Source: Rhodocyclaceae bacterium (GTDB lineage: Bacteria; Pseudomonadota; Gammaproteobacteria; Burkholderiales; Rhodocyclaceae). Taken from it: DNA of 6,870 nucleotides. A program made the translations under genes and the position numbers. The notes under the pieces were generated by a model. That model did no database searches and was not told where the DNA came from. It saw only the letters and a list, made by a program, of their open reading frames with translations. This document shows positions 1 to 6,870 of the stretch, in pieces. The stretch lies in assembly GCA_013821865.1 (NCBI GenBank), contig PNJM01000146.1, forward strand, positions 1 through 6,870. Reading direction: 5' to 3'. Numbering within the stretch: the stretch's first letter is position 1; each line of letters starts with the position of its first letter.

Positions 1-969
1 GATGACGACGAGGAGTATTGTTCCTCGCGCCAGGACCTGATCGATGTCGCCGCCGTGTGCGACATCCTCGGCGTCGACCTCGAAGTGGTGAATTTTTCCG
101 CCGAGTACAAGGACCGTGTCTTCAGCGAGTTCCTGCGCGAGTACCAGGCCGGCCGCACGCCCAACCCGGACGTGCTGTGCAACGCCGAGATCAAGTTCAA
201 GGCCTTCCTCGATCACGCCATGAAACTCGGTGCCGACCGGATCGCCACCGGCCACTATGCCCAGGTGCGCGAAGTGCAGACCGAGATGGGTAGCGAATAC
301 CAACTGCTCAAGGCCGAGGATGGCACCAAGGACCAGAGCTATTTCCTCTATCGCCTCAATCAGGCGCAGCTGTCGAAGACCCTGTTCCCGCTCGGCGAGA
401 TATACAAGCGCGAAGTGAGGAAAATCGCCGAGAAGGCCGGGTTGCCCAACTTCGCCAAGAAGGACTCCACCGGCATCTGCTTCATCGGCGAGCGGCCTTT
501 CAAGGAATTTCTCGAGCGCTACATTCCGCGTCAGCCGGGCGAGATCCGCAGGTTCGACGGCAAGGTGGTTGGGCAGCATCACGGGCTGATGTACCACACG
601 CTGGGCCAGCGCAAGGGTCTGGGCATTGGCGGGCAGAAAGATGGTGATGCCGAGGCCTGGTATGTCGCCGGGAAGGATCTGAAGGAGAACGTGCTCTACG
701 TCGTGCAGGGGCACGGCCATCCGCTGCTGTTCTCGGATCGTCTTACCGCGATCGACCTGAGCTGGGTAAGCGGACGCTTGCCGCACGCGCACTGGGTCTA
801 TACGGCCAAGACGCGTTACCGCCAGCCGGACGCTGCGTGCGAGATCGAGACGATTGATGCCCGGAAGTGCGAGGTGGCTTTCGCCGAGCCGCAATGGGCC
901 GTGACGCCGGGGCAGTCGGTGGTGATCTACGAGAGCAAGGTTTGCCTCGGCGGCGGCATCATCGAATGA
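1..969 (+). CDS. mnmA: tRNA-specific 2-thiouridylase MnmA (5'-truncated by window edge)
   Basis: MnmA activates the wobble uridine (U34) of Lys, Glu and Gln tRNAs with ATP and inserts sulfur to give 2-thiouridine; it acts in the cytoplasm and receives sulfur from a relay (TusE in E. coli). Frame 1 is open from the first base to TGA at 967-969, giving 322 visible codons. Both expected cysteines are present: the nucleophile in [13 protein letters not shown] (visible residue 60; Cys102 in E. coli) and the persulfide cysteine in DSTGICFIG (residue 160; Cys199 in E. coli). ATGHYAQ (82-88), DQSY (111-114), [10 protein letters not shown] and the C-terminal CLGGGIIE also fit the family, as does the C-terminal beta-barrel region. 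About 40 N-terminal residues, including the SGGVDS PP-loop, lie left of the window, so the GTG at 55 is internal and not the start. The reading frame shows no damage. It converges on the transferase gene across a shared terminator. Confidence 0.97.
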   Translation, partial: DDDEEYCSSRQDLIDVAAVCDILGVDLEVVNFSAEYKDRVFSEFLREYQAGRTPNPDVLCNAEIKFKAFLDHAMKLGADRIATGHYAQVREVQTEMGSEYQLLKAEDGTKDQSYFLYRLNQAQLSKTLFPLGEIYKREVRKIAEKAGLPNFAKKDSTGICFIGERPFKEFLERYIPRQPGEIRRFDGKVVGQHHGLMYHTLGQRKGLGIGGQKDGDAEAWYVAGKDLKENVLYVVQGHGHPLLFSDRLTAIDLSWVSGRLPHAHWVYTAKTRYRQPDAACEIETIDARKCEVAFAEPQWAVTPGQSVVIYESKVCLGGGIIE

Positions 970-985
970 TGTCTGTTAGCCGAGC

Positions 986-1012
986 AAAAACGGCCGCTTT
1001 CGCGGCCTTTTT
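986..1012. terminator. Bidirectional intrinsic terminator between mnmA and the GST gene
   Basis: A perfect 6-bp stem GGCCGC (992-997)/GCGGCC (1002-1007) has a TTTC loop. It is flanked by AAAAA (986-990) and TTTTT (1008-1012), so both strands read as a GC stem followed by a U-run. It lies 16 bp after the mnmA stop and 22 bp from the stop of the convergent transferase gene, and can serve both. The stem is short but the loop and U-tract are canonical. Confidence 0.85.
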
Positions 1013-1034
1013 CATGTTCAGGCGGGCTCGAAAA

Positions 1035-1643
1035 TCAGCCTTGCGGCACCGTCTCGGCGAAGGATGGCCGTTCCATCAACTCGCCGTACAGGCGGGCGAG
1101 GTTGGGATGGGCCGCCCGCCAGTCGATGTCGGGGAAGCGGAAGACCAGATAGCCGAGCGCCACGCCGACGACAATATCGGCCAGCGAGAAGGTGTTGCCG
1201 GTGCACCAGGGCTGTTCGCCGAGTTCCTCGGACATCATTTCCAGACCGCGCAGCACCTTGTCACGCTGGCGTTCGATCAAGGAAAGACTCATTTCCTTTT
1301 TCGGGCGCTTTCCTTCCAGCAGGGCGGAGACCGCCGCATCACACACGCCATCGGCCAGGGCTTCCCAGCGCTTGATGCGAATGCGTTCGCGTCCGGGCAC
1401 GGGCAGCAGGCGGTTGTTGGGCGTCACGCTGTCGAGGTATTCGACGATCACGCGCGAATCGAACAGCGTGCTGTCGTCGTCCAGCACCAGCACGGGCACC
1501 TTGCCCAGGGGATTGAGCTTGGTCACGCCGGTGTCGGCATTCCAGGGATTGTCGAGAACGAAGTCGTACTCGATCTTCTTTTCCGCCAGGACGATGCGCG
1601 CCTTGCGCACGTAAGGACTTGTCAGGGAACCGATCAGTTTCAT
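1035..1643 (-). CDS. yibF: Glutathione S-transferase family protein, YibF-like
   Basis: This is a soluble thioredoxin-fold transferase that probably binds glutathione; its substrate is unknown. The product is 202 residues, the same length I recall for E. coli YibF, and its opening MKLIGSLTSPYVRK closely resembles that protein. The N-terminal thioredoxin-like domain (about 1-75) has a likely catalytic Ser9 in SLTSPYVRK, the cis-proline Pro50 in NPLGKVPVL, and the glutathione-contacting Asp62-Ser63 in LFDSRVIVEYLD. The helical C-terminal domain (about 85-202) has the SLADI N-capping box at 153-157. The frame stays open to 1748, but the Met at 1643 is chosen because the family fold starts there, AGGCGG lies 6 nt upstream (1650-1655), and the predicted transcript would begin near 1665, downstream of the longer start. 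It converges with mnmA and diverges from purB. The yibF symbol reflects similarity; strict orthology is not shown. Confidence 0.9.
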   Translation of the reverse strand: MKLIGSLTSPYVRKARIVLAEKKIEYDFVLDNPWNADTGVTKLNPLGKVPVLVLDDDSTLFDSRVIVEYLDSVTPNNRLLPVPGRERIRIKRWEALADGVCDAAVSALLEGKRPKKEMSLSLIERQRDKVLRGLEMMSEELGEQPWCTGNTFSLADIVVGVALGYLVFRFPDIDWRAAHPNLARLYGELMERPSFAETVPQG

Positions 1644-1671
1644 TTTGAGCCGCCTGTTGCAGTGCAATGCA

Positions 1672-1699
1672 ATTATAGCATTCACCGACTGCCTGTCCG
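1672..1699 (-). promoter_or_regulatory. Sigma70-type extended -10 promoter for the GST gene
   Basis: On the minus strand the sequence reads TGCTATAAT (1680 down to 1672): a perfect TATAAT with the TGn extended -10 element. A 16-nt spacer separates it from CGGACA (1699-1694), a 4/6 match to the -35 consensus. Transcription would begin near 1665 and leave a leader of about 22 nt before the ATG. The -10 sits between the arms of a 5-bp inverted repeat, AATGC (1666-1670)/GCATT (1678-1682). This is inferred from sequence only. Confidence 0.7.
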
Positions 1700-1703
1700 T
1701 TAA

Positions 1704-3140
<1,437 letters not shown>

Positions 3141-3146
3141 CATGAA

Positions 3147-3221
3147 ACGTCCCCCACGCTCACTGCGTTCGCTGCCCCCCGAGGGGGCGCAGCCCTCCCT
3201 TGGGTCGGCCCGGCGGGAGGC
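3147..3221. repeat. GC-rich dispersed intergenic repeat with two stem-loops
   Basis: The block begins ACGTCCCCCACGCTCACTGC and ends CGGCGGGAGGC. From memory it resembles a repeat scattered between genes in many betaproteobacteria; copy number in this genome cannot be seen from one window. Stem-loop 1 (3171-3193) pairs GCTGCCCCC with GGGGG-GCAGC around a CGAG loop, with C3188 bulged. Stem-loop 2 (3194-3220) pairs CCTCCC (3194-3199) with GGGAGG (3215-3220) and holds an inner GGG/CCC stem (3202-3204/3209-3211) with a TCGG loop. Neither is followed by a U-run, so they look more like REP-type transcript-stabilising or attenuating structures than intrinsic terminators. Confidence 0.75.
3215..3220 (+). 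promoter_or_regulatory. Shine-Dalgarno of the DUF2322 gene, within a hairpin arm
   Basis: GGGAGG ends 4 nt before the ATG at 3225 and is the only good ribosome binding site for that gene. The same six bases are the 3' arm of the repeat's second stem-loop, fully complementary to CCTCCC at 3194-3199. Folding would hide the site, while a ribosome arriving from purB or the 27-codon frame would open it. The pairing is visible in the sequence; the regulatory effect is inferred. Confidence 0.6.
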
Positions 3222-3224
3222 CTG

Positions 3225-3536
3225 ATGGGCTTCGCGGAAAACATCAAGTCTTTGCCGGGCGTGTCCCATCTGGCGGCGATCAATCTGCAGGACGGAGAGA
3301 CGGTCGTCGCCACCATCGAGCACAAGTCCGGACAGATCGGCTCGCTCGCTGTCTACAACCATCTGGGCCAGATCTACGGCGCCATCACGCCGCAGGCCGC
3401 GGCCAAAGGGCTGGAGATTTTTGCCGAGCACGCCGATGACGCACGCGCCAATCCGGGCAAGCACCCGAACATCGACCGCCTGTTCAGGCTGATCGAGGAA
3501 GGGCGCACGCTGCGCGTCAAGCACGTCTTCGCCTGA
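3225..3536 (+). CDS. Small conserved protein of unknown function, probably DUF2322 family
   Basis: The product has 103 residues with no signal peptide or membrane segment, so it is probably cytoplasmic. I recognise the general pattern from betaproteobacterial proteins annotated DUF2322, by recall rather than search. The N-terminal half (about 12-52) reads like a small beta-rich module with alternating hydrophobics (LAAINLQDGETVVATIE, GSLAVYNHLGQIYGAI). The C-terminal half is helical, with a polar segment EHADDARANPGKHPNID (68-84) that looks like the most constrained part, then a basic tail ending LRVKHVFA. No catalytic motif or metal-binding cysteine pair is evident. The ATG is set by the GGGAGG just upstream, and no earlier in-frame start exists before the repeat. 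It lies 84 bp after purB and 31 bp before the TerC gene on the same strand, so co-transcription is likely. Base composition and codon use resemble those of its neighbours. Confidence 0.85.
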   Translation: MGFAENIKSLPGVSHLAAINLQDGETVVATIEHKSGQIGSLAVYNHLGQIYGAITPQAAAKGLEIFAEHADDARANPGKHPNIDRLFRLIEEGRTLRVKHVFA

Positions 3537-3548
3537 TGGACGGGCTGC

Positions 3549-3566
3549 AGGACAGATAGGACTGAT
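3549..3566 (+). promoter_or_regulatory. Tandemly duplicated 9-bp unit carrying the terC ribosome binding site
   Basis: AGGACAGAT (3549-3557) is followed directly by AGGACTGAT (3558-3566), 8 of 9 bases identical. Each copy holds AGGA. The second AGGA (3558-3561) is 6 nt before the ATG at 3568 and is the likely Shine-Dalgarno; the first, at 15 nt, is too far for normal use. Confidence 0.55.
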
Positions 3567-3567
3567 C

Positions 3568-4329
3568 ATGGAATGGCTGGCTTCGCCTGAGGCGTGGATT
3601 GCATTGCTCACCCTGACCGCTCTCGAAATAGTGCTGGGAGTGGACAACATCATCTTTATCTCGATCCTGGTGGGCCGCCTGCCGCCGGAACAGCGCCAGC
3701 GGGCGCGCGTGATCGGGCTCGGTCTCGCCATGTTTACCCGCATCGCGCTGCTGGTGTCGCTGGCCTGGATGATGCGACTGACCGGCCCGCTGTTCTCCGT
3801 CCTGGGCCAGGGTTTTTCCGGCCGCGATCTGATCCTCATCGGCGGCGGCCTGTTCCTGCTGGTCAAAGCCGTCATGGAAATCCACAATTCACTCGAAGGC
3901 GCTGAAGAAGTCGGGTCCGAGGTGCCCGGGCATGCCGGCTTCTACGGCGTATTGCTCCAGATCGCCGTCATCGATATCGTGTTTTCGCTCGACTCGGTGA
4001 TCACGGCGGTCGGCATGGTCAGTGAAGTTCCCGTCATGGTGCTTGCCATCGTCATCGCCGTGGGCGTGATGATGTTCGCGGCAAAACCCATCGGCGACTT
4101 CGTCGATGAACACCCGACGATCAAGATGCTGGCCCTGTCCTTCCTCATCCTGGTCGGCGTCGCGCTGATCGGCGAAGGCTTCGGGATGCATATTCCCAAG
4201 GGCTATATCTACTTTGCCATGGCCTTTTCGGTGGCAGTGGAAATGCTCAACCTCCGCCTGCGCAAGAAGCGGCAGCCGGTCAGGCTGCACAAGGAATTGG
4301 CAGCGCCGGAAGAAGGCGGGGCCGGTTAG
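3568..4329 (+). CDS. TerC family integral membrane protein, YgdQ-like
   Basis: This is an inner-membrane protein of 253 residues with about seven hydrophobic segments (approximately 10-35, 47-68, 86-102, 124-145, 154-172, 186-204, 211-229). Two family hallmark repeats are clear: EIVLGVDNIIFIS with Asp26-Asn27 in the first helix, and DIVFSLDSVITAVG with Asp136 and Asp142 in the middle of the protein. These acidic residues within membrane helices fit a cation-handling role. The segments MMFAAKPIGDFV, HPTIKMLALSFLILVG and IPKGYIYFAMAFS closely match E. coli YgdQ as I recall it. There are no C-terminal CBS or CorC domains, unlike the longer YoaE type; the tail is short and basic. Members of the wider TerC family (Alx, YkoY/MeeF) are linked to manganese export, but the substrate here is unknown. 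No manganese riboswitch (yybP-ykoY) fits in the 31-bp gap upstream. It is probably the last gene of the purB cluster. Confidence 0.93.
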   Translation: MEWLASPEAWIALLTLTALEIVLGVDNIIFISILVGRLPPEQRQRARVIGLGLAMFTRIALLVSLAWMMRLTGPLFSVLGQGFSGRDLILIGGGLFLLVKAVMEIHNSLEGAEEVGSEVPGHAGFYGVLLQIAVIDIVFSLDSVITAVGMVSEVPVMVLAIVIAVGVMMFAAKPIGDFVDEHPTIKMLALSFLILVGVALIGEGFGMHIPKGYIYFAMAFSVAVEMLNLRLRKKRQPVRLHKELAAPEEGGAG

Positions 4330-4363
4330 CACTAGCCCACTCGCAATTCTTCAGGCAGGCAAT

Positions 4364-4392
4364 GCTGATTGTGGAAATGCCTCTGAATCAGC
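4364..4392. repeat. 7-bp inverted repeat in the terC 3' region
   Basis: GCTGATT (4364-4370) and AATCAGC (4386-4392) are perfect inverted copies around a 15-nt loop. They lie between the terC stop and the terminator, where I see no gene. This could be a 3'-UTR stem-loop or chance. Confidence 0.35.
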
Positions 4393-4424
4393 CGCAGCGT
4401 GCAGCTCGCTCACAGAATGCAATG

Positions 4425-4451
4425 AAAAAGGCCCGCTTGGCGGGCCTTTTT
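4425..4451. terminator. Strong bidirectional terminator between terC and secF
   Basis: A 12-bp perfect palindromic stem pairs AAAAAGGCCCGC (4425-4436) with GCGGGCCTTTTT (4440-4451) around a TTG loop. Either strand shows a 7-bp GC core followed by five Us. It lies 95 bp after the terC stop and 20 bp after the secF stop on the other strand, so it can end both converging transcripts. Confidence 0.93.
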
Positions 4452-4471
4452 GAATTCCACCCGCGGTGCGG

Positions 4472-5401
4472 TCAGACCACCGCTTCTTCCTTTTCCTTCT
4501 TCGGCTTGATGAACTGCTCGCGCGAGACGCCGAGCCACATCACCAGCGGGCTGGAGACCAGCACCGATGAATAAATGCCGAACAGGATGCCGATGGTCAG
4601 CGCCAGCGCGAAGTAGTGCAGCGTTTCGCCGCCGAAGACCAGCATCGACAGCACCACCATCTGCGTGCAGCCGTGCGTGATGATGGTGCGGCTCATGGTG
4701 GCGGTGATGGCGTTGTCGATCACCTGCGGCACCGTGGCCTTGCGCATCTTCCTGAAGTTTTCCCGGATTCGGTCGAACACGACCACGGATTCGTTCACCG
4801 AATAGCCGAGGATGGCGAGGATCGCCGCCAGCACCGGCAGGGAGAACTCCCACTGGAAGAAGGCGAAGAAGCCGAGGATGATCACGATGTCGTGCAGGTT
4901 GGCGATGATCGCCGAGACGGCGAAGCGCCACTCGAAGCGCATGGCAAGATAGAGCATGATGCCGGCGCATACCAGCAGCAGAGCCATGGCGCCGTCCGAG
5001 GCGAGCTCCTTGCCCACCTGGGGGCCGACGTATTCGACACGGCGCAGCTGCGGATTGCCGCCGGCGGCGTTGAGCGAAACCATGACGCGCTCGCTGGTCT
5101 TGGCGGTGTCCATGTCTTTGCTCAGGGGCACGCGGATGAGCAGGTCGCGCGCGCTGCCGAAGTTCTGCACTTGCGTGTCGGTGAAGCCGTCCTTGGCCAG
5201 CTGGCCGCGGATATGGTCCACGCCGGGCGCGCTCTGGTAGCTCACTTCCATCAGCGTGCCGCCGGTGAACTCGATGGAGAAGTGCAGGCCTTTCGTGGCG
5301 AGGAAGAACACCGCCAGCAGGAACGTGATGAGCGATATCACGTTGAAGACCGGCGCGTGCTTCATGAACGGGATGTCGCGTTTGATGCGGAAGAATTCCA
5401 T
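4472..5401 (-). CDS. secF: Protein translocase subunit SecF
   Basis: SecF pairs with SecD in the inner membrane and uses the proton gradient to help pull exported proteins through SecYEG. The 309-residue product is full length for the family. Order: short cytoplasmic N-terminus; TM1 (about 19-36); IEFTGGTLMEV (43-53) opening the first periplasmic domain (about 40-135); then five membrane segments between about 136 and 290. GYSVNESVVVFDRIRENF (199-216) is the hallmark; Asp210-Arg211 corresponds to the conserved DRIREN motif implicated in proton transfer. The tail is lysine/glutamate-rich (KPKKEKEE). The start has AAGGA 7 nt upstream. It follows secD by 35 bp on the same strand. The motif residue before FTGG is Glu44 rather than the Asp of E. 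coli, a conservative change. Confidence 0.98.
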   Translation of the reverse strand: MEFFRIKRDIPFMKHAPVFNVISLITFLLAVFFLATKGLHFSIEFTGGTLMEVSYQSAPGVDHIRGQLAKDGFTDTQVQNFGSARDLLIRVPLSKDMDTAKTSERVMVSLNAAGGNPQLRRVEYVGPQVGKELASDGAMALLLVCAGIMLYLAMRFEWRFAVSAIIANLHDIVIILGFFAFFQWEFSLPVLAAILAILGYSVNESVVVFDRIRENFRKMRKATVPQVIDNAITATMSRTIITHGCTQMVVLSMLVFGGETLHYFALALTIGILFGIYSSVLVSSPLVMWLGVSREQFIKPKKEKEEAVV

Positions 5402-5408
5402 GTCTGTT

Positions 5409-5413
5409 TCCTT
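5409..5413 (-). promoter_or_regulatory. Ribosome binding site of secF
   Basis: The minus strand reads AAGGAAACAGACATG: AAGGA is 7 nt before the start codon, near ideal spacing. It lies in the 35-bp secD-secF gap, which shows no terminator or clear promoter, so secF is probably translated from the secD transcript. Confidence 0.75.
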
Positions 5414-5436
5414 GGTCCGTTCTGTGCGTCAGGGCT

Positions 5437-6870
5437 TTACTTGCCCTCGGCCGGCTTCCAGATCTGGCCGATGGAGACCTTGTCCAGTTTGCGCCGGCGC
5501 CCGTAGTACAGATTGACGATGGCGCGCGATACCGTCACGGCGGAGAAGATCGAGGTGAGAATGCCCAGGCACAGTACCACAGCGAAGCCGCGTACCGGGC
5601 CGGAGCCGAACACGAGCAGCGCCAGGCCGGCGATCAGCGTGGTGATGTTGGAGTCCAGGATCGTGTCGAAGGCGCGATCGTAGCCGGCAGCGATGGCCGC
5701 CTGCGGCGAGTTGCCGGCGCGCAGCTCCTCGCGCACGCGTTCGTTGATCAGCACGTTGGCGTCGATGGCCATGCCCAGGGTCAGCGCGATGCCGGCCATG
5801 CCGGGCAGCGTCAGCGTCGCCTGCAGCAGCGACAGGATGGCGACCAGGAAGAGCAGGTTGCAGCCCAGCGCCACCACCGAGATGAAGCCGAACATCAGGT
5901 AGTAGGCGCTCATGAACACGGCCACTGCGGCGAAGCCCCACAGCGTCGAATCGAAACCCTTCTGGATGTTCTCCGCGCCCAGGCTCGGGCCGATGGTCCG
6001 CTCCTCGATGATGTCCATCGGCGCGGCGAGAGATCCCGCGCGCAGCAGCAGGGCCACGTCGTTGGCCTCGACCGTGCTCATGCGACCGGAAATCTGCACG
6101 CGGCCGCCGGCGATTTCGGTGCGGATGACCGGGGCCGTGATGACCTCGCCCTTGCCCTTCTCGATGAGCAGAATGGCCATGCGCTTGCCGACGCTTTCGC
6201 GCGTCACGTCCTTGAAGATGCGGGCGCCGGCGGAGTCCAGTGTGAGATGGACCGCCGGCTCGTGCGTCTGGTTGTCGAAGCCGGGCTGGGCATCGGTGAG
6301 GCGGTCTCCGGTGAGCACGACCTGCTTCTTGACCAGAATCGGCCGGCCGGCGCGCTCGACGTAGTATTCGGTGCCGAGCGGCGGCTGGCCCTTGGCGGCC
6401 AGTTCCATCACCGCCGGGTTCTCGCTGTTCTCGTCGTCCACCATGCGCACTTCCAGCGTGGCGGTGCGGCCGAGAATGTCCTTGGCCTTGGCCGTATCCT
6501 GCACGCCCGGCAGCTGAACGACGATGCGGTCGGCGCCCTGCTGCTGGATCACCGGCTCGGCCACGCCCAACTCGTTGATGCGGTTGTGCAGGGTGGTGAT
6601 ATTCTGCTTGACGGCGAATTCCTGGATTCTTTTCTGGGCTTCGGGCCGCAGGGTCGCGGAGAGCTTGAAGTCCGCGCCGTCCTGCGTCTCGGCCAGCAGG
6701 AGGTCCGGCTGGGCGTTCTCGATGACGGTGCGTGCCTTGGTTCGCGTGTCGGCGTCGCGGAACCTGATCGCCACCGACTGGCCCTCGCGCGAGATGCCCG
6801 AATGGCGGATGCTCTTGTCGCGCATCAGCGTGCGCAGGTCCGCCGAGATGGCATCCAGCCGCTTGGTCAG
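5437..6870 (-). CDS. secD: Protein translocase subunit SecD (5'-truncated by window edge)
   Basis: SecD is the larger partner of SecF in the proton-driven export motor. The minus-strand frame is open from 6870 to TAA at 5437-5439, giving 477 visible residues. The Met at 6825 is internal, because in-frame SecD-like sequence (LTKRLDAISADLRTL) continues to the edge. About 130-150 N-terminal residues are missing, including TM1 and the DLxGG motif. Visible parts: the rest of the large periplasmic P1 domain (up to about residue 300), with LRAGSLAAPMDIIEERTIGPSLG just before the membrane region, then five membrane segments from about 308 to 451. GMAIDANVLINERVREEL (366-383) is the signature, with Asp370 corresponding to the conserved Asp519 of E. 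coli. The end is typical (SRAIVNLYYGRRRKLDKVSIG). The usual upstream neighbour yajC would lie beyond the right edge if the common gene order holds. Confidence 0.97.
   Translation of the reverse strand: MTKRLDAISADLRTLMRDKSIRHSGISREGQSVAIRFRDADTRTKARTVIENAQPDLLLAETQDGADFKLSATLRPEAQKRIQEFAVKQNITTLHNRINELGVAEPVIQQQGADRIVVQLPGVQDTAKAKDILGRTATLEVRMVDDENSENPAVMELAAKGQPPLGTEYYVERAGRPILVKKQVVLTGDRLTDAQPGFDNQTHEPAVHLTLDSAGARIFKDVTRESVGKRMAILLIEKGKGEVITAPVIRTEIAGGRVQISGRMSTVEANDVALLLRAGSLAAPMDIIEERTIGPSLGAENIQKGFDSTLWGFAAVAVFMSAYYLMFGFISVVALGCNLLFLVAILSLLQATLTLPGMAGIALTLGMAIDANVLINERVREELRAGNSPQAAIAAGYDRAFDTILDSNITTLIAGLALLVFGSGPVRGFAVVLCLGILTSIFSAVTVSRAIVNLYYGRRRKLDKVSIGQIWKPAEGK

Larger units (their letters stand above)
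3142..3225 (+). other. 27-codon open frame across the intergenic repeat (possible leader peptide, probably not a gene)
   Basis: An ATG one base after the purB stop opens 27 codons (begins MKRPPRSLRSL, ends SARREA) that run the full length of the repeat and stop at TGA 3223-3225, sharing the A with the ATG of the next gene (TGATG). The peptide is Arg/Pro-rich and resembles nothing I know; such frames commonly arise where this kind of repeat is read through. There is no good ribosome binding site, so translation would depend on re-initiation after purB. The geometry is recorded because it could couple translation of purB to the next gene. Confidence 0.15.

Noticed and set aside
867..1703. A 278-codon plus-strand frame antisense to the transferase gene, overlapping the mnmA end
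   Set aside because: It is the antisense shadow of the YibF-like gene, runs through the terminator, and has no plausible start or domain.
3171..3220. Rho-independent terminator after purB
   Set aside because: The stem-loops are strong but no U-run follows, and the next gene's ATG is only 4 nt beyond; a repeat-derived structure fits better.
3537..3567. Manganese riboswitch (yybP-ykoY) upstream of the TerC gene
   Set aside because: The gap is only 31 bp, far too short for that riboswitch, and none of its conserved pieces are seen.
4616..5506. A 296-codon plus-strand frame antisense to secF
   Set aside because: Its His/Asp/Gly-rich composition is typical of the complement of a membrane protein gene; secF on the other strand is unambiguous.

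Overview
The window is about 65% G+C, by eye, and carries ordinary chromosomal housekeeping genes. The protein sequences (MnmA, PurB of the E. coli-like 455-456 residue type, a YgdQ-like TerC protein, SecD and SecF) and a GC-rich intergenic repeat typical of the class point to a betaproteobacterium, possibly near Rhodocyclales. The lineage is inferred from sequence character and recall, not from a search.

Layout. Positions 1-969 (+) hold the 3' part of mnmA (tRNA 2-thiouridylase), which enters from the left edge. A bidirectional hairpin terminator (986-1012) separates it from a convergent gene for a YibF-like glutathione S-transferase (1035-1643, -). A 129-bp divergent promoter region (1644-1772) holds a near-consensus extended -10 promoter for the transferase and a weaker extended -10 for purB. 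A rightward cluster follows: purB (adenylosuccinate lyase, 1773-3140), a small conserved gene of unknown function (3225-3536, probably DUF2322) and a TerC-family membrane protein gene (3568-4329). The cluster ends at a second bidirectional terminator (4425-4451). The right third (4472-6870, -) holds secF and the 3' part of secD in the order secD-secF, a protein-export operon whose promoter lies beyond the right edge.

How the genes relate. MnmA modifies tRNA wobble uridines, PurB works in purine synthesis, TerC proteins are linked to metal-ion export, and SecDF drives late steps of Sec-dependent export. They share no single pathway. The purB-small gene-terC run looks co-transcribed, because the gaps are 84 and 31 bp and I see no U-tract terminator between them.

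The most unusual part is the 84-bp purB/DUF2322 gap. It is filled almost entirely by a GC-rich repeat that can form two stem-loops. The 3' arm of the second stem-loop is also the Shine-Dalgarno sequence of the next gene, and the repeat is open as a 27-codon frame whose stop overlaps the next start (TGATG). I see no phage, insertion sequence, CRISPR, tRNA or rRNA, and no strong sign of a new biological system. The longest stretches without a gene are 142 bp (4330-4471) and 129 bp (1644-1772).
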